The position numbers were made by a program, and so were the translations under genes. Positions 22,940 through 30,424 of a stretch of DNA of 30,548 nt are shown here, piece by piece. The notes below the pieces were generated by a model. That model was given only the letters and a program-made list of their open reading frames with translations. It searched no databases and was not told the DNA's origin. How positions within the stretch are numbered: position 1 is the first letter of the stretch; every line of letters begins with the position of its first letter. This DNA comes from Clostridia bacterium (lineage in GTDB: Bacteria; Bacillota; Clostridia; Peptostreptococcales; Anaerovoracaceae), in NCBI GenBank assembly GCA_900766045.1, contig CAAFTW010000009.1:1-30548 (forward strand), in the 5' to 3' direction.

Positions 22940-23794
22940 ATGGCAGAGGTTTTAAAAGGAAAGGAAGTCATCGCACAGTTAAACGATGAAGTCAGACAGC
23001 GTTCAGAAAAACTGCAGGAGCAGGGAATTCAGCCGACGCTTGCTGTGGTCCGCCTGGGAGAGCGCCCGGACGACCTGGCCTATGAGAGAGGCCTGACCAA
23101 ACGCGCAGAAAAGACCGGTGTGCAGGTAAAGTCCTGCGTTTATCCGGAAGACCTTTCGCAGGAAGAGCTGCTGAAAGAACTCGATTCCCTGAATCAGGAT
23201 CCTTCCGTTCACGGCATCCTGATTTTCCGCCCGCTTCCCAAATCGATTGACGATCATGCAGTCCGCGCAGCCCTTGCTCCGGAAAAGGATGTAGACGGCA
23301 TTACAGACGCTTCCCAGGCAGGTGTTTATACCGGGTCTGGAAAAGGATTCGCGCCGTGCACGGCAGAAGCCTGCATCCGTCTGCTGAAGCATTTTCAGAT
23401 TCCGATGGAAGGAAAGCGTGCGGTGGTCATCGGCAGAAGCCAGGTCATCGGCAAGCCGGTTTCCCTCTTGCTGCTGTCGCAGAATGCGACGGTTACGATT
23501 TGTCACAGCAGGACCAGAAATCTGCCGGAGGTCTGCCAGAGTGCGGACATCATCGTGGCAGCGGCGGGTCACCCGGGAACCGTGACCAGAGACTGCCTGC
23601 GCAGCGGCCAGACGGTCGTTGACGTGGCCGTAAATGTCGGCGCCGACGGAAAGATGTGTGGAGACGCGGATTACGACGCCGCGCTGGAAATCGCAGATGC
23701 CGTTACGCCGGTGCCAGGCGGCGTGGGAACGGTTACGTCCACCGTCCTGATGGACCATGTCGTGACGGCGGCAGAACGCGCGCAGAGCCGGTAA
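22940..23794 (+). CDS. folD: FolD, methylene-THF dehydrogenase; cyclohydrolase residues lost
   Basis: This 284-residue cytoplasmic enzyme oxidises 5,10-methylene-THF to methenyl-THF with NAD(P). Family features are PTLAVVRLGERPDD, Tyr48, KDVDG (Asp119), VVIGRSQVIGKPVSLLLL for the cofactor and TPVPGGVGTVTSTVLM. Two residues needed for the cyclohydrolase step are changed. The lysine four positions after Tyr48 (Lys56 of the human enzyme) is Leu52, codon CTG at 23093. The Gln of the VQLPLP motif (human Gln100) is Phe96 in IFRPLP, codon TTC at 23225. The enzyme is thus likely a dehydrogenase only, with FchA next door doing the hydrolysis. The ATG at 22940 follows GAGGAG; the upstream ATG at 22925 has no comparable site. 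Confidence 0.92.
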   Translation: MAEVLKGKEVIAQLNDEVRQRSEKLQEQGIQPTLAVVRLGERPDDLAYERGLTKRAEKTGVQVKSCVYPEDLSQEELLKELDSLNQDPSVHGILIFRPLPKSIDDHAVRAALAPEKDVDGITDASQAGVYTGSGKGFAPCTAEACIRLLKHFQIPMEGKRAVVIGRSQVIGKPVSLLLLSQNATVTICHSRTRNLPEVCQSADIIVAAAGHPGTVTRDCLRSGQTVVDVAVNVGADGKMCGDADYDAALEIADAVTPVPGGVGTVTSTVLMDHVVTAAERAQSR

Positions 23795-23882
23795 ATAATC
23801 AGCTCAGCCGCAGAAACAGCTTAATCGGGGGATAGGGAAAAGAGATGCATTCGCTATATTAATTGCAATAAGGAGAGGAATT

Positions 23883-25364
23883 ATGGCAGAATACATCAGT
23901 AGCAGAGGCGGAGAGAAAGTACCGGCATCCAAGGCCGTGCTCGACGGAATCGGCACCTATGGAGGTCTTTACGTTCCCGTGGATCTCACGCCGATGGACA
24001 TCGATTTCAGCAGACTTGCGGAGATGAGTTATGGAGAGGTGCAGACGCGTGTGCTGCACGCCATGCTGGATGATTATACAGAGGAGGAGCTGCATAGCGC
24101 AATCGAGGAACTGCCGGATGACATGTTCGATTCCGAGCAGCCTGTAGAACTGAAAGGCATGGGAAATGCTGCTGTGGCAGAGCTCTACCACGGCCCGACC
24201 CTGTCCCATCGCGATTACGGCGAGTTGCTTCTTCCGAAACTGATCATCCTTGGCGGACGAAAAAACGGACTGAAGGAGAAACTTGCTGTTCTCAGCGCGT
24301 CGGAAGGCGACCAGGGGGCGGCGGTATTCCACGCGTTTTCCGGCGTGCCGGGCATGGAAGTCATCGTCTATTCACCGAAAGAGGGCATAACCCCGGTCCA
24401 GGAGAAGCTGAATGCCGTCCAGGAAGGCTTCAACCTTCACGGCGCGGGCGTGCGCAGCGGCGAGCCGGACACCCAGCTGAACGTCCGTGAACTGCTGAAC
24501 AACGTAGAATACCAGGAGAAACTCACCAACAACGGATTCCGTTTCAGCACGGCAGGCACAGGAAACATCGGCGTCATCGCGGCGTACACCGCCAATCTTT
24601 TCTATATTTACGGACAAATGGTACACGCGGCAAGGGTGCAGGCCGGAGAACCGGTCACGCTCAGCATCCCGACGGGAAGCCTGGCAGAAGCCATTGCCGC
24701 TGTTTATGCAGAAAAGCTCGGCCTTCCGGTTGGAAAAATCGTTCTCGCCTGCAATGAAAACAGCATTCTTCCGGCGTTTATGGAGGAAGGAAGCTACGAT
24801 GCAGACGTTGCATTCACGGAGACGGAAACACCGTCTATGAATATCGCTGATCCGACCAATCTGGAGCGCCTGCTCTACGAACTGACGGGAGGAGATACAT
24901 CCGCGACAGCAAACTATATGAATTCCATTCAGTGGATGGGAGGATATGACATCACGGATGAGATGAAGGAAAAGCTGGATGAAAAGTTCTTCTGCAGCTG
25001 TATCAGCGATGAGGATGTGGAAGAGGAGATGAAACGGGCATATGAAGAGGACCAGGTCGTTCTGGACCCGCATGCCGCCGCGGCATCTGCTGCGCTGCAG
25101 GCTTATCAGGATGACAGCAGCGACGATCATGCCGCAGTAATCCTGGGAACGGTCAGCCCGCTGAAATCCGCAAGAATCGTGTTGCATGCGGCAGGCCAGT
25201 CAGAAAATGATCCCGCTCAGGCGATGGAGACACTGGCAGAGCTGATGGGAACAGATGTCCCGGAAGCGCTGAAGGGACTGTTTGAAAAAGACAGCATCCA
25301 TGATAAATCCATCAATGCAGAAGACGTCATGTCAGAGACAACGGCGATTCTGCAGCTGATGTAA
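23883..25364 (+). CDS. Threonine-synthase homologue lacking the PLP lysine (probable pseudoenzyme)
   Basis: The 493-residue product aligns by eye with threonine synthase along its whole length: an N-terminal YISSRGG segment, ELYHGPTL, a degenerate SGDTG loop, YSPKEGITPVQ, SIPTGSLAEAIAAVYAEKLGLPV, and SMNIADPTNLERLLYEL. The catalytic features are changed. HGPTLAFKDFG is here HGPTLSHRDYG, so the PLP Schiff-base lysine is Arg110 (codon CGC at 24210-24212). TSGDTGAA is ASEGDQGAA. The phosphate-binding SGNFGD is TGSLAE (264-269). The frame is intact, the ribosome site AAGGAGAGG is strong and a terminator follows, so it is expressed as a full-length protein. It cannot be a standard PLP enzyme. Its role may be regulatory, structural, or a new activity. 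Neighbours are folate C1 genes. Confidence 0.82.
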   Translation: MAEYISSRGGEKVPASKAVLDGIGTYGGLYVPVDLTPMDIDFSRLAEMSYGEVQTRVLHAMLDDYTEEELHSAIEELPDDMFDSEQPVELKGMGNAAVAELYHGPTLSHRDYGELLLPKLIILGGRKNGLKEKLAVLSASEGDQGAAVFHAFSGVPGMEVIVYSPKEGITPVQEKLNAVQEGFNLHGAGVRSGEPDTQLNVRELLNNVEYQEKLTNNGFRFSTAGTGNIGVIAAYTANLFYIYGQMVHAARVQAGEPVTLSIPTGSLAEAIAAVYAEKLGLPVGKIVLACNENSILPAFMEEGSYDADVAFTETETPSMNIADPTNLERLLYELTGGDTSATANYMNSIQWMGGYDITDEMKEKLDEKFFCSCISDEDVEEEMKRAYEEDQVVLDPHAAAASAALQAYQDDSSDDHAAVILGTVSPLKSARIVLHAAGQSENDPAQAMETLAELMGTDVPEALKGLFEKDSIHDKSINAEDVMSETTAILQLM

Positions 25365-25384
25365 TACTTTAAAACAAGCTTTGC

Positions 25385-25431
25385 AAGGGCCCGGATGTCC
25401 GCAGAATATGCGGCGTGCGAGCCCCTTTTTT
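25385..25431 (+). terminator. Terminator after the threonine-synthase homologue
   Basis: CCGCA and TGCGG form the apical stem, GGGC (25387-25390) pairs with GCCC after the spacer, and TTTTTT follows from 25426. It closes the AI-2E/fchA/folD/thrC-like operon. Confidence 0.75.
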
Positions 25432-25492
25432 CGTGTGCGTGAAAAGAGCCGGATCCTGAAGCGTTCTTTTCCTTGAAAAATAATTTGAAAAA

Positions 25493-25523
25493 ATAGTTAT
25501 AACTATCAACGTTACAAGTTGAT
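25493..25523. promoter_or_regulatory. Two overlapping palindromes, probable operator
   Basis: ATAGTTATAACTAT (25493-25506) is a perfect 14-bp palindrome. ATCAAC (25505-25510) and GTTGAT (25518-25523) form a second dyad around a 7-bp spacer. AT-rich palindromes of this kind are typical of MarR-type repressors, which often control MATE exporters such as the one downstream. No regulator gene is seen nearby. Confidence 0.45.
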
Positions 25524-25557
25524 GGAATTGTAATTCTTTACGAAACAGCTTGTCCAG

Positions 25558-25593
25558 AAAAACCGGGGATGCAGACTGCGTCTCCGGTTTTTT
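25558..25593 (+). terminator. Terminator-like hairpin upstream of the MATE gene
   Basis: AAAACCGGGGA and TCTCCGGTTTTTT form a stem of about 10 bp (one G-T pair) ending in a T-run. It lies 220 bp before the MATE start and downstream of the palindromes, so it may end a short regulatory transcript or act as an attenuator. Confidence 0.6.
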
Positions 25594-25815
25594 ATGAAAA
25601 AATCTGGCGAGAAATGTGTATCTTCTTCTGCTTCGTTATATAATATAGGCTATCCGTCAATTATCAGAAGTGGACGAGACTCTCATCCGGCAATGGAGGA
25701 AACGGCCACCGCTGCTGAGGTCATGCGGCCGTCTGAGGAATCAGGAAATAAACAGCCGAGGACACCGCCGGGCAGCGGAATGTCCGTTGTTTTATGCGTT
25801 TAGAAAAGGAGTCAT
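25594..25815 (+). other. Leader region of the MATE gene with a possible internal promoter
   Basis: A consensus -10 TATAAT lies at 25639-25644, with no good -35 at the proper distance. The following ~170 nt are GC-rich and self-complementary in places (for example CGGCC near 25704 with GGCCG near 25726). I could not match it to a known riboswitch. The open frame that spans it has no ribosome site and no protein-like pattern. Confidence 0.35.
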
Positions 25816-27168
25816 ATGGAAGAAAAGAGCAAAAAGAAATCCATGGATATGATTCACGGCACACTGGGCGATAAGATGATGAAGGTGGCGATTCCACTGG
25901 CCATGACCGGAATCCTCCAGCAGCTGTTTAATGCCACCAGTGTCGCTGTACTTGGCCGTTTCGTCGGGAAAACCGCCATGGCCGCAGTTGGCAGCAACAG
26001 TGCGCTGATCGGCCTTCTGCTCAATCTGTTTATCGGAATTTCCATGGGCGCCAATGTGGTGATCGCCAGATTCACCGGACAGAAAGATCCGGATGCCGTT
26101 CACCGTGCTGTGCATACCGCCATTCTAGTGTCTGTCATCTGCGGCCTGGGAATGATTCTGATCGGCGAGCTGCTCGCCGGGCCGGTTGTACGGCTTCTGG
26201 GTGTTCCAGATGATGTCTATAGCATGGCACTCCTGTATCTCAGAATTTATCTGATCGGCATGCCGGTAATCCTGCTCTACAACTTTGAATCCGCGATTTT
26301 CAGAAGCCAGGGAAATACCAGAACCCCGCTGCTCTGCCTGCTCATGGCAGGCTGCATCAACCTGGGCCTGAACCTGTTTTTCGTCATTATTCTTCATATG
26401 AATGTCAATGGTGCCGCGACAGCAACCGTTATTTCCAACTGCATCAGTTCCGGACTGATGCTGCACATTCTGCGCCGTCATGCGGGCCCGCTGCACGTCA
26501 GCTTCCGTGATCTGCGCATCGACGGAAAAATTCTGAAAGAAATTCTCCGCATCGGTGTTCCGGCCGGCATGCAGGGAATGGTTTTCTCCCTGTCCAACAT
26601 CTGCATCCAGTCTGCCATCAACAGCCTTGGATCCACTGTCATGGCAGCGTCCGCGGCAGCATTCAACATCGAGATTTTTGAATACTATATCGTCACTTCC
26701 TTCGGTCAGACCGGAACCACCTTCATCAGCCAGAACTACGGTGCCGGCCTTCCGGACCGCTGCAGGAAAGTGTCCCGGATTTGCCTGCTTCAGGATCTGC
26801 TCGCCGCCGGCATTTCTTCCGCGCTGCTGCTGTTTTTCGGCCGCCATCTGCTCAGCGTCTTTAACACCGACCCAGCGGTCATTACTACGGGCATCATCCG
26901 TCTGAAGTTTATCCTCGGCGGAGAAATCATCAACGCCTTTATCGAAGTCATGTCCGACATCATGCGCGGCTACGGCTATTCCCTGGTTCCGGCGCTCGCG
27001 TCCCTGATCGGCATCTGCGGCGTCCGCATCCTCTGGGTTTACACCCTCTTCGCTCATACCCACACCTTCAGCATGCTGATGGCCACCTATCCGGGCAGCT
27101 GGACCGTAACCGCCGTCATCGTCCTGATCGCCTACATCGTGCTGAGACGCCGGAAGGTGATTGCGTAG
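25816..27168 (+). CDS. MATE family multidrug/metabolite exporter
   Basis: This 450-residue polytopic membrane protein with 12 predicted helices uses an ion gradient to export drugs or metabolites. Two homologous halves are visible. The N-half shows IPLAMTGILQQLFNATSVAV, GRFVGKTAMAAVGS and NLFIGISMGANVVIARFTGQ; the C-half shows GVPAGMQGMVFSLSNICIQS and SFGQTGTTFISQNYGAG. These are the usual MATE repeat signatures. The ATG at 25816 has AAAAGGAG 5 nt upstream. The substrate is unknown. It stands alone, with its own leader, palindromic operator candidate and terminator. Confidence 0.93.
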   Translation: MEEKSKKKSMDMIHGTLGDKMMKVAIPLAMTGILQQLFNATSVAVLGRFVGKTAMAAVGSNSALIGLLLNLFIGISMGANVVIARFTGQKDPDAVHRAVHTAILVSVICGLGMILIGELLAGPVVRLLGVPDDVYSMALLYLRIYLIGMPVILLYNFESAIFRSQGNTRTPLLCLLMAGCINLGLNLFFVIILHMNVNGAATATVISNCISSGLMLHILRRHAGPLHVSFRDLRIDGKILKEILRIGVPAGMQGMVFSLSNICIQSAINSLGSTVMAASAAAFNIEIFEYYIVTSFGQTGTTFISQNYGAGLPDRCRKVSRICLLQDLLAAGISSALLLFFGRHLLSVFNTDPAVITTGIIRLKFILGGEIINAFIEVMSDIMRGYGYSLVPALASLIGICGVRILWVYTLFAHTHTFSMLMATYPGSWTVTAVIVLIAYIVLRRRKVIA

Positions 27169-27205
27169 TAAACGAAATGCGTAAAACCCATATAGAACGA
27201 TAGCA

Positions 27206-27257
27206 GCCGTCCCGCACAGCAGAGTGTTTTCTGCAGTGCGGGGCGGCGTTTCTTTTG
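27206..27257 (+). terminator. Terminator of the MATE gene
   Basis: GCCGTCCCGCAC (27206-27217) pairs with GTGCGGGGCGGC (27236-27247), one G-T pair, followed by GTTTCTTTT. Confidence 0.85.
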
Positions 27258-27541
27258 TCATTATACCGTCTCTGCGGGTCAGGAAATGTGATCCCTCACT
27301 GTTCCGTATCAGCCTGGCGGATAGTGATAAAAGGCACTCTTCCTCCCGGGTGTTTTGGAACTACTGAAAAATCCGCAAATGGAAACACTGCGCCTTCTTG
27401 ATCGTTGTAATCGGTGACGTTTCCCCTGCGTGGAATAAGGAATTTCCGGCAGATGAACGCGGGTTTCCATAATGACTCGCTGAGCATGATGATAAAAAGC
27501 ATTCGCGATGCCAGGCAGGGAACGACATCAGCAGGGCACAG
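27258..27541. other. Intergenic stretch, possible decayed coding remnant
   Basis: Between two terminators lies a 284-bp stretch with no clear gene. A leftward frame (27502-27296, 68 codons) ends in a protein-like FPFADFSVVPKHPGG segment, but it has no ribosome site. An overlapping frame carries similar protein-like stretches, which is what a frameshifted remnant looks like. I do not recognise a parent family. Confidence 0.3.
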
Positions 27542-27590
27542 AAAAAGGGCTGTCGCCCTATGCTCACTTGAGCTTAGTGCAACAGCCCCT
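27542..27590 (-). terminator. Terminator of the surface-protein gene (possibly bidirectional)
   Basis: On the minus strand GGGCTGTTGCACTAAGCTCA pairs imperfectly with TGAGCATAGGGCGACAGCCC and is followed by TTTTTC. On the plus strand the arm is followed only by a short TTTG. Confidence 0.8.
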
Positions 27591-27636
27591 TTGTACCTGC
27601 TTCCTTCAGGTATTGAAAACGATATCTGGCGATATC

Positions 27637-29367
27637 TTATTTTACCTTTGCCTTTGCAGTGTTGGAGTATGCGCCCCAGAGCTCACCGCTGGTGATGGAC
27701 TTATAGGCTCTTACCTTGTAATAGTAAGTTTTGCCTTTCTTCAGGCCCTTGTTGGTCCAGGAAGCGGTGGATGCCTTTGTGATCGTCTTTACCTTTGCAT
27801 ACTTTCCGCCCTTGGTCTTGCGGTAAACGCGGTAGCCGGTGGTGTTATCTGTCAGCGCAGTCCAGCTCAGCTTAGCGGATTTCTTTCCGGCCTTGACTTT
27901 CAGGTTCATAACCTGTCCCGGCGCAGTCAGCGTGCTTCCCTGAGAAGCGGCCTGTGCCTGTGCAGTCTTCAGCTGAGCCTGAGCGTCAGCAAGGTCTTTC
28001 TTCAGCTGTGTGATCTGGCGGGCAGAATCGTTAGCTGTAGTCTGTGCGCCGGAAGCAGATGCCTGCGCCTGTGCGAGCAGGGACTTCAGAGATGCGATCT
28101 CATTCTTCAGGTTTGCGATCGTCTGTGCAGCATTCGGCTGAACGCTGTCGCCAGCCTTGACGGTTGTGCCGTCTACGGTGACTATGCCGGTCGCATTGTT
28201 GGAATCATTTACGATCTTTGCGTTTGCTCCGGTCAGAGAAACGCTTCCCTTTGTGATGGTTACCGTGTTGCTGGAATCCTCAGCAGCTTTCTGGATGTCC
28301 TTTTCTCCGACAGCGTAAATGGTGGAAGTACCGTTGGTGACTTTCGCCTGTGCTACGTTTTCCTGGAGATTTGTGGCTGGAAGTATTTTGTAAGTACCGC
28401 CGGAAATGAATTTTGTGTTGTTTGTTTTCTTTGTAACCATATCTTTAATGCCAGTAAAGTCACCGTCTGTTACAGATACAGTTCCCGGATTAGAATACAC
28501 ACCTAAGAAATTCGAACCAGAATACTTTCCTCCATTGACGGTCAGCTTCCCAGACGCATGATTATTATAGCTGCCATTATAGACTACTGAATATGCATCG
28601 TCAGTAAATGTACCTCCATTGATTGTCGCAGTGTTCCAATTCATGACAGCACACTGTGTTGTATTAGAGAATGTACCGTTGTCGATTGTCAGGTCTCCGC
28701 CTTCATCGTTTTTGATTGTATTTATGCCACCAGAGAATGTACCGCCTTTAATGGTTAATTGTGGAGCTTCAGCGTTATTTCCGGTAGTATGATCCGTTGA
28801 ATAACTATAGTATCCGTTTTCGATCAAACTGGAGAAGTTTCCGTTCTGATTTACGGAAGCATCGTCAATAGTCATATTTCCGTGGTTTACAATGTTGTAG
28901 TACGTATTCTTCTCTGTGCCAGAGGCAGGTTTTTCTCCAGTTTCTTTACTTCGAGTGATCTTAACCCCACCCTTAATGGTTACAGTGCCACTGTTAAAGA
29001 TTGCTGCCTTTTGATGAGACACATTATCGATCGTTCCATTAGTTGAGGAGCTGTCCGTAATTGTCAGTGCTCCGCCGTTTTCTACTGTAATTGTGTGTTC
29101 GCTAGAAGCGTTTGTCAGTGTTTTTCCGTTTAAATCTAAGGTTGCAGTAACCCCGTTTTTTACAGTAAGGTTTTTTGCGAGATTATCTGTCAGCGTATAT
29201 GTTTTGCTTTCCAACTGACCAGTGGCAGGAATTTCTGTCCCTGTAGTTGCTTGTGAGCTAGATGTAGGTGCAGCATTGCTGGTTGTCTCCGCAAATGCCA
29301 TGGCCGGCATGAATGCAACGGTCATTACGGCCGCCAGTCCGAGGACGGCGAGTTTCTTCTTTACCAT
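27637..29367 (-). CDS. Secreted surface protein: beta-helix repeats, coiled coil, Fn3-like C-terminus
   Basis: The protein has 576 residues. Residues 1-26 are a Sec signal peptide (VKKK, hydrophobic core, cleavage after AFA). Residues ~40-330 contain repeated short strands such as LTIKGGTFSGG, LTIDNGTFSN, ATINGGTFTDD and LTVNGGKYSGS, the pattern of right-handed beta-helix/adhesin-like domains. Residues ~410-480 form an Ala/Gln-rich coiled coil. The last ~90 residues are a fibronectin type III-like domain (APGQVMNLKVKAGKKSAKLS, GYRVYRKTKGGKY, KGKTYYYKVRAYK). No LPXTG or transmembrane anchor is visible, so it is either released or held by other means. The ATG at 29367 has AAGGAG 7 nt upstream. 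The beta-helix part is noticeably more AT-rich than the C-terminal part. Function is unknown; adhesion is plausible. Confidence 0.85.
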   Translation of the reverse strand: MVKKKLAVLGLAAVMTVAFMPAMAFAETTSNAAPTSSSQATTGTEIPATGQLESKTYTLTDNLAKNLTVKNGVTATLDLNGKTLTNASSEHTITVENGGALTITDSSSTNGTIDNVSHQKAAIFNSGTVTIKGGVKITRSKETGEKPASGTEKNTYYNIVNHGNMTIDDASVNQNGNFSSLIENGYYSYSTDHTTGNNAEAPQLTIKGGTFSGGINTIKNDEGGDLTIDNGTFSNTTQCAVMNWNTATINGGTFTDDAYSVVYNGSYNNHASGKLTVNGGKYSGSNFLGVYSNPGTVSVTDGDFTGIKDMVTKKTNNTKFISGGTYKILPATNLQENVAQAKVTNGTSTIYAVGEKDIQKAAEDSSNTVTITKGSVSLTGANAKIVNDSNNATGIVTVDGTTVKAGDSVQPNAAQTIANLKNEIASLKSLLAQAQASASGAQTTANDSARQITQLKKDLADAQAQLKTAQAQAASQGSTLTAPGQVMNLKVKAGKKSAKLSWTALTDNTTGYRVYRKTKGGKYAKVKTITKASTASWTNKGLKKGKTYYYKVRAYKSITSGELWGAYSNTAKAKVK

Positions 29368-30159
29368 AATTCTCTCCTTAATAATGTAAATCAAATCATA
29401 ATATAGGTGATAGAGGTGCTGTTTTGCCTTCGCCGAGGATTCTGAACAGCATCAAACAGAACGCCCGGCCAGAAGCGCGGGAGGTCCATGCTCCGCCAGC
29501 AGGCGTTTTCTTCTTATATATCGGATATAGTCACGCAGAACTTGATGAACGCGCAGAAATCGCGCGTAAAGATCATAAAGAAGCAACAGAAAACGGTTAC
29601 ACGTCCCGCTTCTGTTGGTGTGGACGTCGGGATGATTAGATTGTAAATGTAAAATGCTCATCTTCATCATACATAACGGGGGGGATCCCGCTTACGTTCC
29701 TTTCCGAAATAATGGCCGGTGCTGTAAGGATATTCGTTCATGTACAGACACCATAAAATTATCGCAACTCAATTTTAACACTTGTGGGGGTAATGTATAT
29801 ATTTTTTGAAAATTACACAATATTGTTTTGACATATGTGCGAAAATCGGAATCGTGAACCAATCCAGGCATTCCCCTTGACGATGGTAACTTTTGTCAGA
29901 GTGGACAGGGAGCCGTTCTCCGCGGCGGCCTGCCTCTGCGCTTGCTTCCGCTCTTTCTCTTTCGGAGCAGGTTCGCTTTTGTGTTCAATGGTCTGCGCTT
30001 CTTCTGTGATAGAAACGATGCGTGGATCGGCGGCGCCATCAGAAAACAGTACCCTCTCCGCGTGAAATGGTGTATGATGGAAAGGAGATAGAGGAATGCA
30101 GACCTTGGCGGCACGGCGGGAAACCACGCGCCGCCCTTCGTATATAATGGAGGAAAATC
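29368..30159. other. Long intergenic region without a supported gene
   Basis: About 790 bp. The left part holds the leftward leader of the surface-protein gene, with a TATTAT -10-like box at 29403-29398. The 29640-29835 part is AT-rich with TTGACA-like boxes (for example TTTTGACAT near 29826). A leftward frame at 30169-29813 has a Lys/Glu/Gln-rich middle (KEKERKQAQRQ) that could be a remnant or small gene, but it lacks a good start. I see no RNA gene. Confidence 0.35.
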
Positions 30160-30366
30160 GTGAAAGCAAGAATCATCGTAATCATACTGTTCTACTTGCT
30201 GGCTGTCGGACTGCCGGCGCTGCTGTTCTGGAAACTGTTTAAGACCGCGTGGCCGGACGGAAAGCTGACCACAGGCGCCCGCGTGCTGCGTACCGTTATC
30301 ATTCTTATGTTGTCGGCGGTTGCCGTAATCGGCATTTTGATCATCCGCAAGTTCCTGATCGTATAG
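30160..30366 (+). CDS. Small two-helix membrane protein, unknown function
   Basis: GTG at 30160 with GGAGG 6 nt upstream opens a 68-codon frame. The peptide starts MKARIIVIILFYLLAVGLPA and has two hydrophobic segments (about residues 4-24 and 45-62). They flank a short basic, Trp-containing loop (KLFKTAWPDGK), and the C-terminus is basic. The topology is a hairpin with both ends on the same side. A good ribosome site and clean hydrophobic pattern make it a likely real gene, but I do not recognise the family. A longer frame on the other strand here is an antisense shadow. Confidence 0.6.
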   Translation: MKARIIVIILFYLLAVGLPALLFWKLFKTAWPDGKLTTGARVLRTVIILMLSAVAVIGILIIRKFLIV

Positions 30367-30424
30367 GGTTCTGGCGACAAAAGGAACAGCCGCAAGAGGC
30401 CTTCTGGGACTGCAGAATGGACGC

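Noticed and set aside
25594..25803. Short open frame upstream of the MATE gene
   Set aside because: It starts inside the T-run of a terminator-like hairpin, has no ribosome site and has no protein-like pattern.
25594..25815. Guanidine (ykkC-type) riboswitch for the MATE exporter
   Set aside because: The conserved guanidine-aptamer blocks are not present, so only an unassigned leader is reported.
26125..27261. Long leftward frame opposite the MATE gene
   Set aside because: It is antisense to clear MATE repeats, and its translation is polar low-complexity without motifs.
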